64,000 nt of DNA from JAAYZQ01 sp034428935 (GTDB lineage: Bacteria > Chloroflexota > Anaerolineae > JAAYZQ01): assembly GCA_034428935.1 (NCBI GenBank), contig DAOUHB010000207.1:62001-126000 (forward strand), written 5' to 3'. This document shows positions 26,074 through 34,010 of this stretch, one piece after another. A program made the translations under genes and the position numbers. The notes under the pieces are model-generated. The model did no database searches and was not told the DNA's origin. It saw only the letters and a program-made list of their open reading frames with translations. Position 1 is the first letter of the stretch. Each line of letters begins with the position of its first letter.

Positions 26074-27498
26074 ATGCAAACCAGGCTCCAGGTGCTCTCG
26101 GATGACGAGCGCTGGCGGATCCACGAGCAGTCACTGCGCGTGCTGGAGCGCACCGGGGTGCGGGTGGACACGTCCCTGGGACGTCGCATTCTGCGCGAGG
26201 CGGGGGCCGCCGTTGACGAGAACACGGCCATCGTGCGCCTGCCGCGGGCCCTCGTAGATGAGGCGCTGCGGCTGGCACCCCGGCACTTTTCCCTGGGCGC
26301 CCGCCGGCCCGGCTGGGATTTGCCCATGAATGCCGGCGAGTGCACGCTGCTGGTGGACGGCGAGGCCATGTTCGTCCGCGACCGGCACACCGGCCAGCGC
26401 CGGCCGGGCACCCGGGACGACTGGTTGGAGGCGACGCGCCTCGTCGACGCCCTGGACGAGGTGGGCGTCTACTGGCAGATGCTGGAATCGGCCGGCAGGG
26501 GCGCCACGATGGCCGATTTCACCGGCTACCTGGCCGCCGTGTTCTGCAACTTTTCCAAGCACGTCCAGGACTCGATCCCCGGCGCCGAATACGCGCCCTG
26601 GCTGCTGGAGGTGCTCCAGGCCGTCTTTGGCAGCCGTGAAACGATCCGGGCGCGGCACCCCTTTTCCTTCCTGCTCTGCCCCCAGTCACCCCTCATCATC
26701 GAGGCCCCCCGCACCGACGCGTACCTGGCCACCCTTGGCTGGGACATTCCGGCGGCCATCATGCCCATGCCCCTCATGGGCTCCACGGCACCGGCCAGCT
26801 TGGTGGCCACGACCGTCCTGGGCAACTGCGAGGTGTTGGCCATGCTGTGTCTCGTCGAGGCCGCGGACCCGGGCACACCGGTCATCTATGCGCCGGCCCT
26901 GTCGGTGATAAACCCGCGCACCGCCGGCTATGGCGGCGGGCCCATCGAGCACGGGCTGTTGGGCGCGGCGTGCGTCGAGATGGCGCGCCACTACGGCCTG
27001 CCCGTCGAGGCTTCGGGCATCGGCAGCGACGCCCACGAGCCGGGCATCCAGGCCGGTTTCGAGCGCGCCCTCAACGGCCTGCTGCCGACCATCGCCTGGC
27101 CCGACATCCTGGTCGGCCCCGGCCTGCTGGGCGGCTCCATGATCCTCTGCCTGGAGCAGCTCCTGGTAGACGTGGAAATGTTTCGCATGTTCAAGCGCGC
27201 CCGGCAGGGCATCGACACCACCGCCGGGCGCTGGTTGGAGGGCGAGATCGAGCAGGTGGGGCCAGGCGGCCACTTCACGGACCGGCGGTCTACTGCCCGG
27301 GCCACGCGCGACGGCGAGTGGTACCTGAGCCGCCTGGGCGTGCACGACACCTACGAAGGCTGGCTGGCCTCGGGGCGCGCCGGCCTGCTGGACGAGGCCC
27401 GCGCCCGGGTGGAGGCAATCCTGGCCGGCCACCAGCCACTGCCCCTGGCCGAGGACGTGCAGCACGAACTGGCCCGCATCAGGGCGCGGGCCGCGTGA
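26074..27498 (+). CDS. MttB-superfamily methyltransferase 6
   Basis: The 474-residue last methyltransferase of the array starts at ATG 26074 with TAGGAGG about 6 nt upstream, 9 bp after copy 5. It resembles copies 1 and 4 in helix one (IHEQSLRVLERTGVRVD) and has ECTLLVDGEAMFVRDRHTGQR where the others carry the TDGCG or related turn. The barrel block PMPLMGSTAPASLVATTVLGNCEVLAMLCL is typical. No in-frame TAG is present. The sequence suggests a third substrate preference within the locus. Confidence 0.9.
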   Translation: MQTRLQVLSDDERWRIHEQSLRVLERTGVRVDTSLGRRILREAGAAVDENTAIVRLPRALVDEALRLAPRHFSLGARRPGWDLPMNAGECTLLVDGEAMFVRDRHTGQRRPGTRDDWLEATRLVDALDEVGVYWQMLESAGRGATMADFTGYLAAVFCNFSKHVQDSIPGAEYAPWLLEVLQAVFGSRETIRARHPFSFLLCPQSPLIIEAPRTDAYLATLGWDIPAAIMPMPLMGSTAPASLVATTVLGNCEVLAMLCLVEAADPGTPVIYAPALSVINPRTAGYGGGPIEHGLLGAACVEMARHYGLPVEASGIGSDAHEPGIQAGFERALNGLLPTIAWPDILVGPGLLGGSMILCLEQLLVDVEMFRMFKRARQGIDTTAGRWLEGEIEQVGPGGHFTDRRSTARATRDGEWYLSRLGVHDTYEGWLASGRAGLLDEARARVEAILAGHQPLPLAEDVQHELARIRARAA

Positions 27499-27543
27499 GC
27501 CGCGGTTTGCCCGCGCACAACCATACCGAAGGAGTTGCCTGAC

Positions 27544-28674
27544 ATGAAGATCCTATGCCTGGGCGGCGCCGGCGCCGTGTGCCAACACGCCGTCCGCGAC
27601 CTGGTCCAGTTCTCCGATTTCTCCGAGATTGCCGTCGCCGACCGGGACCTGCCTGCCGCGCAGGCGCTGGTGTCCGAGCTGGGCGACCCGCGCCTGGACG
27701 CCCTGTCCATCGACGCCGGCGACCAGGAGGCGCTGGTGCGATCCGTCCGCGGGTTCGACGTCGTCCTCAACGGCCTGCCCTGGAAGTTTGACCTGGTCGT
27801 CACCCGAGCCTGCGTGGAGGCCGGGGTGAGCGGCCTGGACGTGTCTAGCGAGGAGAGCCAGTGGGACTATGACGGGGCGGCCCGCGAAAAGGGCATCCTG
27901 TTCGTCCCGGGCGTGGGCGCCACGCCCGGCATCACCAACGTCATGGCCCGTTGGGCGGCCGACCAACTGGACGAGGTGGATAGCATCCATATCAGCTTTG
28001 CCGCCTTTCGCTGCGCGGCCCCCGCCCCCGGACTGCTCACCACCCTGCTGTGGGAGTTTGACCCCACGACCGAGAGCCGCGTCTATTACCAGGATGGCCG
28101 GTTCCACCGCGCCGGTCCCTTCGAGGGCTCCAGGAAAGTACGGTTTCACGACCCCATCGGTGAGCAGGAAGTGGTCTATATCCCCCACCCCGAAACCCGG
28201 ACCATGCCCCGCAGCCTGGGGGCCAGGGCGGTATCGGTGCGTGGCTGCTTCCCACCCCACGTCATGCGCCTCGCGCGGGCCATGCTTGAAGCCGGCCTGT
28301 ACGGCCAGCAGCCCGTTCGCATATGCGGGGTACAAACAACACCCCTGGAGGCGATGCACGAGCTTTTGCTCCAGTTGCCCGAGAGCAAGGAGACGCCCCT
28401 GTGGGCCTATGGGCTGGTCGTGGAGGTGCACGGCAGGCAGGACGAGCGCGAGCGCACCATCGTGCTGGAGAACGATCATCCCCATCCCGACCAATGGGGC
28501 GGCCCCGCGGCCTACTACAAGAACATTGCGATTCCTCTGAGCATCGGCGCCCAGGCCATCGCTCGCGGCGAGGTGCGGAGCAGGGGGGTTGTGCCGCCCG
28601 AGACCGCCTTTGCGCCCGTCCCGTTCATGGACCGGTTGGCCGCGCGGGGCATCCAGATCAAACCCAGGGCTTGA
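27544..28674 (+). CDS. saccharopine dehydrogenase-like oxidoreductase
   Basis: The 376-residue NAD(P)-dependent protein starts with the Rossmann block MKILCLGGAGAVCQHAVRDL. It has the family sequence VLNGLPWKFDLVVTRACVEAGVSGLDV and FVPGVGATPGITNVMARW. Relatives cleave or form C-N bonds between an amino acid and a keto or aldehyde acid (saccharopine, carboxynorspermidine). ATG at 27544 has GGAG about 9 nt upstream; an in-frame TTG 9 nt earlier lies on the ribosome site itself. As the last gene of the locus it could oxidise or split the demethylated secondary amine product. The substrate is not identifiable. Confidence 0.82.
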   Translation: MKILCLGGAGAVCQHAVRDLVQFSDFSEIAVADRDLPAAQALVSELGDPRLDALSIDAGDQEALVRSVRGFDVVLNGLPWKFDLVVTRACVEAGVSGLDVSSEESQWDYDGAAREKGILFVPGVGATPGITNVMARWAADQLDEVDSIHISFAAFRCAAPAPGLLTTLLWEFDPTTESRVYYQDGRFHRAGPFEGSRKVRFHDPIGEQEVVYIPHPETRTMPRSLGARAVSVRGCFPPHVMRLARAMLEAGLYGQQPVRICGVQTTPLEAMHELLLQLPESKETPLWAYGLVVEVHGRQDERERTIVLENDHPHPDQWGGPAAYYKNIAIPLSIGAQAIARGEVRSRGVVPPETAFAPVPFMDRLAARGIQIKPRA

Positions 28675-28708
28675 CCCTGCCGCAATCCCTGATCCATCTA
28701 GCACCCAA

Positions 28709-28738
28709 CTGGCAAAAAAGGCTCAAGTAAGCTACAAT
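28709..28738 (+). promoter_or_regulatory. possible promoter for the zinc-ribbon gene
   Basis: CTGGCA (28709-28714) and TACAAT (28733-28738) are separated by 18 bp, 45 bp upstream of the zinc-ribbon protein start. The -10 is good and the -35 weak. Confidence 0.4.
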
Positions 28739-28783
28739 AAGCCGATTCGGAAGAGCCCGCGAGGGAGAGGGGAAAGGGATACG

Positions 28784-29713
28784 ATGAACTGCTCGAATTG
28801 TGGAGCCTACCTGGGAGAGGAGGATGCCTTCTGCGGCGAGTGCGGCCAGCCGGTCGTGCGCCAGGCTCAGGCCGGGCCCAGCCCCGAGGACGTGCGGGAC
28901 CAGGAAACCGAGCTGCTGCCGTCAATGCCGCCCAGCGTGGCGGCGGCCCCGCCGGCCAGGCCACCCGCCAGGGTGAGCAGCCGCCGCTGGCCATTGATCG
29001 CCGGGTTGGCCGCAGCCGGGCTCGGCCTGTGCATCTGCGTCGCGGCCCTCGCCATGCTGCTCCTCGCCCAGACGGCCGGGACTCCAACCGCCGTCGTGGA
29101 GCTGCCTGCCCCGACGGTGGTGGCGGCTTCAGCCACCACCGTGGAGCTGCCTGCCGGCGCGTCCCTCTACGAAGAGAACTTTGACGCGCCAGGCGGCTGG
29201 GACGAGTACGACGACGAGGACACGTGGGCCGCCTATGCCGGGGGCGGCTATCGTCTCGGCATCAGGCGCGCCGACTATGTCACGTGGGGCAATCCCGAGG
29301 ATCTGCCCGGGTTCTCTGATTTTAGCATCGAGGTGGACGCCCGGCAGGTGGAGGGCCCCCTGGACAACAACCTGGGCGTCCTGGTGCGGTACCAGAGTGA
29401 CGACGAAAACTTTTACTGGTTCCAGATCAGCAGCGACGGTTATTTCGCCATCGATCTGATGCAGGCCGGCGAGTGGGTGACCCTCGTCTCCTGGGAGGCG
29501 TCGACGGCGATCCGGCAGGGACTCGACGTGGTGAACCGCCTCAGGGTCGAGTGCGAGGGCAGCCAGTTCGCTTTTGCCGTGAACGGCACCGACCTGGCCA
29601 CCATCACCGACGCCACCCTGAGCACCGGCAGCATCGGGCTGGCGGCCGGCACCTTTGGCGAGCCCGGCGTCGTCGTCGAGTTCGACAACCTGGTGGTTCG
29701 GGAACTACAATAA
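28784..29713 (+). CDS. zinc-ribbon membrane protein with LamG/DUF1080-like domain
   Basis: The 309-residue protein starts with a zinc ribbon (Cys3, Cys6, Cys17, Cys20), then a Pro/Ala-rich linker, a membrane helix (about residues 68-92) and a Thr/Val stalk. The extracytoplasmic C-terminal beta domain (about 125-309) reads LYEENFDAPGGWDEYDDEDTW, FSIEVDARQVEG, GVLVRYQSDDENFYWFQIS and VEFDNLVVREL. That is the concanavalin-like layout of DUF1080/LamG modules, which often bind glycans. The ATG follows GGGAAAGGG at moderate spacing. The combination of an internal zinc ribbon and an external lectin-like domain recurs in Chloroflexota. A function cannot be assigned. Confidence 0.78.
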   Translation: MNCSNCGAYLGEEDAFCGECGQPVVRQAQAGPSPEDVRDQETELLPSMPPSVAAAPPARPPARVSSRRWPLIAGLAAAGLGLCICVAALAMLLLAQTAGTPTAVVELPAPTVVAASATTVELPAGASLYEENFDAPGGWDEYDDEDTWAAYAGGGYRLGIRRADYVTWGNPEDLPGFSDFSIEVDARQVEGPLDNNLGVLVRYQSDDENFYWFQISSDGYFAIDLMQAGEWVTLVSWEASTAIRQGLDVVNRLRVECEGSQFAFAVNGTDLATITDATLSTGSIGLAAGTFGEPGVVVEFDNLVVRELQ

Positions 29714-29737
29714 GGGGCCTGCCCGGGGCGGATCCCG

Positions 29738-30853
29738 TCAGTTGCCCTCGCGGTCGACGGGGGGCAGGTTGCCCACCGCGCGCAACGTCTGAAAGATCCA
29801 GCCCACGCTTTGCTGCGTGTGAATGCGCCAGATGGCCTGGGCCAGGATGCGGGACGAGGTCACGATCTCGATGGCGCCGCCGGCCACCTCGAAGGAGACG
29901 GCCGTCGTGTCAGACAGCACCAGGCTCTTCAGGGGAGAGGACCGCAGCAGATCCAGGGCCTCGGCCGTAAAGTCGGCGTGCACCGCGGCGGCGTGAACCT
30001 CCTTCGCTCCTCGCTCCAGCAGCCGCTCCACGACCTGCACGATGGTCCCGCCCGATTGGATCATGTCGTCGTAAATGACCGCCGGCCGGCCCTCCACGTC
30101 GCCCACCATGTCGATGACCGTCGGCTCGTTCTTGGGCGTGCGCCGCTTGAAGGCAATGGCCATCTCGTCGCGGGCGATGAGATGCTCCAGGCCGATCTTG
30201 AGCTGGTCGCGAAACTCGGTCGCGCGGGCAACTCCGCCGGCATCCGGCGAGACGACGACGGCCTCCTGCCGGTCCAGGCGGTCGCGAAAGTGAGAGGCCA
30301 TGAGAAAGGCCATGCGCATGTGGTCCACGGGGATGTCGAAAAAGCCCTCGATGGCCGGCGTATGCAGGTCCACGGTCAGCAGCCTGTCGGCGCCGGCCAC
30401 GGTGATGAGGTTGGCCACCAGCTTGGCCGTGATGGGCTCGTGGCCCCGCTTTTTCTTCTCCTGCTTGGCATAGGCCACGTAGGGCACCACGGCAGTGATG
30501 CGCCCGGCCGACGCCCGGCGGGCGGCGTCGATCATGACCAGCAGCTCCATCAGGCTGTCGTTTATGGATTGATAGGTGCAGTACTGGTCTTCGCTCGTCG
30601 GGGTAAAGCCAAAGGACCGGCAGGGCCTCTGCATGGGTCCGTGGAGCGATTGGCAGATGGGCTGGATGATGAAAACGTCGGTGCCCCGGACGACGCAATC
30701 GAGGTCGACCTTGACCTCACCGTCGTCGAACCGGCTTACCTGCGTGCTCTCGATCACCTGCCCCAGCTCGGCGGCAATCTGTTTCGCCAGGAGAGGGTTC
30801 GCGTTGCCGGCCATGAGCTTGAGCTCGCCATATTGTCGTCTCTGATCTGTCAT
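29738..30853 (-). CDS. prs: ribose-phosphate pyrophosphokinase
   Basis: PRPP synthetase transfers pyrophosphate from ATP to ribose-5-phosphate for nucleotide, His and Trp synthesis. The 371-residue protein has the family blocks RFDDGEVKV, INDSLMELLVMIDAARRASA, HEPITAKLVANLI, VDLHTPAIEGFFDIPVDH, VVSPDAGGVARA and the PRPP loop VIYDDMIQSGGTI. It is about 50 residues longer than usual, with an insert of about 27 residues (67-93, with three cysteines) in front of the INDSLMELL helix and a longer tail. The flexible catalytic loop reads YAKQEKK rather than YARQDRK. ATG at 30853 overlaps the upstream stop by 4 nt. These features suggest a divergent but probably active enzyme. Confidence 0.9.
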   Translation of the reverse strand: MTDQRRQYGELKLMAGNANPLLAKQIAAELGQVIESTQVSRFDDGEVKVDLDCVVRGTDVFIIQPICQSLHGPMQRPCRSFGFTPTSEDQYCTYQSINDSLMELLVMIDAARRASAGRITAVVPYVAYAKQEKKKRGHEPITAKLVANLITVAGADRLLTVDLHTPAIEGFFDIPVDHMRMAFLMASHFRDRLDRQEAVVVSPDAGGVARATEFRDQLKIGLEHLIARDEMAIAFKRRTPKNEPTVIDMVGDVEGRPAVIYDDMIQSGGTIVQVVERLLERGAKEVHAAAVHADFTAEALDLLRSSPLKSLVLSDTTAVSFEVAGGAIEIVTSSRILAQAIWRIHTQQSVGWIFQTLRAVGNLPPVDREGN

Positions 30854-31362
30854 CTTGACTCCTCGGCCCGCAACAGCTCCAGGGCCAGTTCTACAGCCTC
30901 TTCGGGGGTCCGGGCAACGCGCACAGCGCCCGCGGGCTTGCCGCCCTGGTGCAACTCCCACGTTTCAAGGCCGACGACCGGCTTGCCCATCTTGAGGGCC
31001 AGGCCGATCTCGGATAGGGTACCGTAGCCGCCGCTGACGGCAATGACCGCCCCGGCCGTACGGACGACGACGGCGTTGCGCGCTTCGCCCAGGCCGGTGA
31101 CGATGGGAATGTCGACGTAGGGATTCGCCTCGCCGCGATGGATGCCGGGCAAGATGCCCACCGTCGTGCCGCCCCGGGACCGGGCGCCACGGCAGGCGGC
31201 CTCCATGACACCGCCGCGCCCGCCACAGACGAGGACGGCCCCCCGCCTCCCGATCTCGCGGCCGACGGCCTCGGCCAGGGCGGCCACCTGCTCGTCGCAG
31301 CTCGCCGAGCCCACGACGGCCAGGAACGCACCGCGGGCCGGGGACACGGTCCTCTCGTCCAT
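30850..31362 (-). CDS. LOG family / TIGR00725-like protein
   Basis: The 170-residue Rossmann-type protein resembles the LOG (lysine decarboxylase-like) family. Its motifs are VCGGRGGVMEAACRGA, GILPG and SGGYGTLSEIGLALKMGKPV, the last matching the PGGxGTxxE nucleotide-binding signature with Ser for Pro. An arginine follows in EARNAVV. LOG enzymes split nucleoside 5'-monophosphates into base and ribose-5-phosphate. That product is the substrate of the downstream prs gene, with which it overlaps by 4 nt, a tidy functional link that remains inference. ThpR lies 3 bp upstream. Confidence 0.82.
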   Translation of the reverse strand: MDERTVSPARGAFLAVVGSASCDEQVAALAEAVGREIGRRGAVLVCGGRGGVMEAACRGARSRGGTTVGILPGIHRGEANPYVDIPIVTGLGEARNAVVVRTAGAVIAVSGGYGTLSEIGLALKMGKPVVGLETWELHQGGKPAGAVRVARTPEEAVELALELLRAEESR

Positions 31363-31365
31363 CCC

Positions 31366-31953
31366 TTACCCGCGGCCCAGGCCGGCCTCAGAGAGCGTGG
31401 TGTAGACGGCGCCCGAGGGGCGCAAATCGCTCTTGATAAAGGACACCGCCGAAACCGCCATCTCGCCCAGATCTCCCGTGGTCGTAGCGGCGACCACCTG
31501 GCCCACGCGGCGCACGTCGCCGGACGACGCCCCGCGCTGCACGCGGCCCAGGGTCAGGTGGGGGTGAAAGGGGCGCTTTTCGATGGGAAAGCCCAGGGGC
31601 GATACCTCGCTTTCCACGGCATTCCTCAGGCGCAGCAGGGCGCCCGACGCCTCCTCCAGGCCCACCCACACCACGCGCGGCTGCCGGGTATTGGGAAAAC
31701 AGCCGACGCCGCCGGCCGAGAGGGTGAAAGGCTCCGCCGTGGCCGCCGCGCGGGTCAGGGCGCGCTTGATCGCGTCCAACTGCTCCCGGGGCGTGTCGCC
31801 GAGGAACTTCAGGGTAAGGTGGATGCCCTGGGGCTGCACCCAGCGCACGCTTCCCCGGCCAAGCTCGCCGCGCAGCCGGTCCTGCAAGTCGCCCAGGTTC
31901 GCCCGCAGCTCGGGGCTCAGGTCGATGGCGATAAAGGTGCGGAGCGTGGTCAT
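31366..31953 (-). CDS. thpR: RNA 2',3'-cyclic phosphodiesterase
   Basis: The 195-residue 2H phosphoesterase has both catalytic motifs: HLTL at residues 45-48 and HLTL at 132-135. ThpR (LigT) hydrolyses 2',3'-cyclic phosphate ends, for example on tRNA fragments, in the cytosol. The N-terminus TLRTFIAIDLSPEL is family-typical and the length is normal. ATG at 31953 overlaps the stop of the upstream amidohydrolase gene by 4 nt. It lies in an operon with LOG-like and prs genes, suggesting RNA or nucleotide turnover. Confidence 0.93.
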   Translation of the reverse strand: MTTLRTFIAIDLSPELRANLGDLQDRLRGELGRGSVRWVQPQGIHLTLKFLGDTPREQLDAIKRALTRAAATAEPFTLSAGGVGCFPNTRQPRVVWVGLEEASGALLRLRNAVESEVSPLGFPIEKRPFHPHLTLGRVQRGASSGDVRRVGQVVAATTTGDLGEMAVSAVSFIKSDLRPSGAVYTTLSEAGLGRG

Positions 31954-32867
31954 GCTCTCCCCTCCTCCTGGGGCGTTCCCCCGACCTCGCTTCTGACCGT
32001 CGCCCTGTCGCCCGCCGCCGGGCGCTGGTTGCCCAGCTTGAGCACGCGCCAGGCGTTGCCGCCCAACATCCGCAGCAGGGTGGCGGTGGGCATGCGGACC
32101 GCGCGCATGCGGCGGATGACGCGCTGGGGCGTGAGCAGGGGAAAGTCGGTGGCAAAGAGGACCTTGCCCGGAGCCCAGCGAGCGGCCAGTTGAAAGATGT
32201 CGTCCTGGTAAAGGTAGAGGCTGGCCGCGGTGTCGTAATAGACGTTGTGCATCAAGCGGGAGATTTCGGGCATCAGCTCGTAAAAGATGGTGCCCCCGCC
32301 CCAGTGCCCGCAGACGAGGGTGGCCCGGGGAAAGAGGCGGGCAAAGCGGATGACCTCGTCTGGCGTGACGCTGCCCTTGCCGGGGTACAGGTGGCCCACC
32401 GGCTCGCTGCAATGGGTCAGCAGCAGCATGTCGTGGGCCATGGCCGCCTCTACCACGGGAGCCATGGATTTTTCCTCGTCCAGGCGATAGCCCTGGCCGT
32501 CGGGCATCAACTCGCCTATGCCGCGCAGCCCGGCGGCGGCACAACGCTCGATTTCGCGGACGGCTTCTGCCCCCGCCGCGGGATTGACGATGCAAAAGCC
32601 CACGAGCCGATCGGGAAAGCGGGCCACTGACTCGATGACATAGTCGTTATCCTGGCGGCAGAGGTCCATGTCGCGCCAGCCAAAGCCAAAGACCACGGCC
32701 TGGGTCACACCCGCGGTGTCCATGGCGGCGATCAGCTCCTCTGCCGAGCTGAGCCGCGCCTGGGGATTGGCGTACAGGTCGCGAAACCAGGCATCGCGAA
32801 CCAGGTACTCGTCGCGCCTCTCGATGATCTTGGGCGCCGTGATGTGGGTGTGAAAGTCAATGATCAC
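31950..32867 (-). CDS. amidohydrolase family protein
   Basis: The 305-residue metal-dependent TIM-barrel hydrolase is of the Amidohydro_2 (ACMSD-like) type. The N-terminal metal motif is IIDFHTHIT, with further ligand candidates at LLLTHCSEPVGH and VCGHWGGG and the late aspartate in LFATDFPLLTP. The C-terminal helix ends in LGGNAWRVLKL, the usual GxNxxRLxxL ending. Substrates of such enzymes vary from aromatic acids to amides, and none can be chosen. A TTTACC-17-TATAAT promoter lies directly upstream, making this the first gene of the amidohydrolase-thpR-LOG-prs operon. Confidence 0.87.
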   Translation of the reverse strand: MIIDFHTHITAPKIIERRDEYLVRDAWFRDLYANPQARLSSAEELIAAMDTAGVTQAVVFGFGWRDMDLCRQDNDYVIESVARFPDRLVGFCIVNPAAGAEAVREIERCAAAGLRGIGELMPDGQGYRLDEEKSMAPVVEAAMAHDMLLLTHCSEPVGHLYPGKGSVTPDEVIRFARLFPRATLVCGHWGGGTIFYELMPEISRLMHNVYYDTAASLYLYQDDIFQLAARWAPGKVLFATDFPLLTPQRVIRRMRAVRMPTATLLRMLGGNAWRVLKLGNQRPAAGDRATVRSEVGGTPQEEGRA

Positions 32868-32886
32868 CGGTTGACCTCCCGCCGGG

Positions 32887-32915
32887 ATTATAACACAACG
32901 GGGTGCAAAGGTAAA
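32887..32915 (-). promoter_or_regulatory. promoter of the amidohydrolase-thpR-LOG-prs operon
   Basis: Minus-strand -35 TTTACC (32910-32915) and perfect -10 TATAAT (32887-32892) have a 17-bp spacer. The start codon is 19 bp downstream, so the leader is very short. Confidence 0.6.
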
Positions 32916-32995
32916 GGGGCGGGGCTAGTCGCGGCGGGCAATGGCGTTTGGGCCCGGCAGCGCGTACCCCTGGGTTAGTGTCAAATGCGTTCGGT

Positions 32996-33571
32996 CTACT
33001 CCTGGCGGAGCAGCCAGGCGCGGACGCGCTCGGAGGTGCGCAGGATCCACACCAGGCCAAGGCCCAGGCCACCCACGGCCCACCAGGCGATGCTCAGGGT
33101 GAAAAAGGTACGGCGCCACTGGCCAGAGTGAAGGTAATACGCCAGGTCGTCGGCCGCGACAACCCACCGGCCGCGTACCCGTTCGAGGTGCTGCGGGTAT
33201 CGCGCATAATCCCGCATGTCGACGTACAGGTAGGTGAGATAGCGATCCGTTCGCTCCTCCAGCATGACAAACTTGATGCTGGGGCTGGAAGGCAGGGCCG
33301 CCGGACGCCGCAGTCCCTGGAGCTCGGCCGCCAGCCCGGAGTCTCCGGTCTGGAGCGCGGTCTCCAGGAGCCGGGCGGTATCGGCCGGGGCCGCATAGCG
33401 CTCCAGGAAGGGCGGGGTAAAATAGCCGGGCTCGTAGCGCACCCACTCGTAGGCCTGGACCCCGATGGCGAGGAGCCCCAGGAGCTCCACCGGCAAGAGC
33501 GCCACGATCAAGACCCAGCGCACCTTGATGGCCGGTGCCATCACGCGCCTTTTCAGGGCCGGAAGGCTCAT
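32996..33571 (-). CDS. hypothetical two-helix membrane protein
   Basis: The 191-residue product has a membrane helix near residues 17-40 and another near 155-176. The roughly 110-residue segment between them is extracytoplasmic and contains RYLTYLYVDMRDYARYPQHLERVRGRW. Positive residues flank the ends (MSLPALKRRVMAP and RTSERVRAWLLRQE), as expected for cytosolic tails. I recognise no family. It stands alone, 128 bp upstream (in transcription) of the amidohydrolase operon. Confidence 0.65.
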   Translation of the reverse strand: MSLPALKRRVMAPAIKVRWVLIVALLPVELLGLLAIGVQAYEWVRYEPGYFTPPFLERYAAPADTARLLETALQTGDSGLAAELQGLRRPAALPSSPSIKFVMLEERTDRYLTYLYVDMRDYARYPQHLERVRGRWVVAADDLAYYLHSGQWRRTFFTLSIAWWAVGGLGLGLVWILRTSERVRAWLLRQE

Positions 33572-33745
33572 GGCTCACTGCCTCCAGAAGCTGTCATCTA
33601 CAGGCTCTTTTCGATCATCGACGCATTCTCATCCCACTCGCCTCCCTGGCAACAATAGGGACGCAACGCAGGAGCCTCTATTATTAAACGCGCCAGGTCC
33701 GAATCTGTTCACAGCCGCGTCCCGACGCGGGCCGGGGAGGGGGAA

Positions 33746-33779
33746 TCGAAAAAAACGGCCCGGGCATGACCCGGGCCGT
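33746..33779 (-). terminator. Rho-independent terminator of the first ABC operon
   Basis: A perfect 10-bp stem (ACGGCCCGGG / CCCGGGCCGT, loop of 5 nt) is followed on the minus strand by seven T residues (33749-33755). It lies about 30 bp after the small membrane gene that ends the 34-41 kb operon. The rest of 33572-33809 holds no gene I can support. Confidence 0.92.
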
Positions 33780-33809
33780 AGTATGCAGCGGTGCGTGCTC
33801 CGCCCTGGC

Positions 33810-34010
33810 TCATTCCCTGCGGCGGGGCCAGTTGGCGGCGATGCCGATAATCCCCAGGAACAGGCCAAGGGTCGATATGGCGTACGACAGAAACCCAAGG
33901 AGCAGGTTGGAGCCAATGACCCCGATCGTCATCAGGAACGGGACGACCAGGCCGATGGTAAGAAACAAAACGGCGACGATCATGATCGTCCTGGGGCGCA
34001 TGCCGATCAT
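33810..34010 (-). CDS. small two-helix membrane protein
   Basis: The 66-residue, almost entirely hydrophobic product has two helices: IMIVAVLFLTIGLVVPFLMTI and LLGFLSYAISTLGLFLGIIG. They are framed by MRPR at the start and PRRRE at the end. The ATG at 34010 overlaps the OppF-type ATPase stop (ATGA, 34007-34010), so it is translationally coupled to the importer. This overlap decides the start over a TTG 12 nt upstream. A terminator follows directly. Its role is unknown; it may be a small accessory subunit of the transporter. Confidence 0.7.
   Translation of the reverse strand: MIGMRPRTIMIVAVLFLTIGLVVPFLMTIGVIGSNLLLGFLSYAISTLGLFLGIIGIAANWPRRRE

Noticed and set aside
14203..27498. Pyrrolysine-containing MttB proteins
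   Set aside because: All six frames run full length without an internal TAG, so they are of the non-pyrrolysine type.
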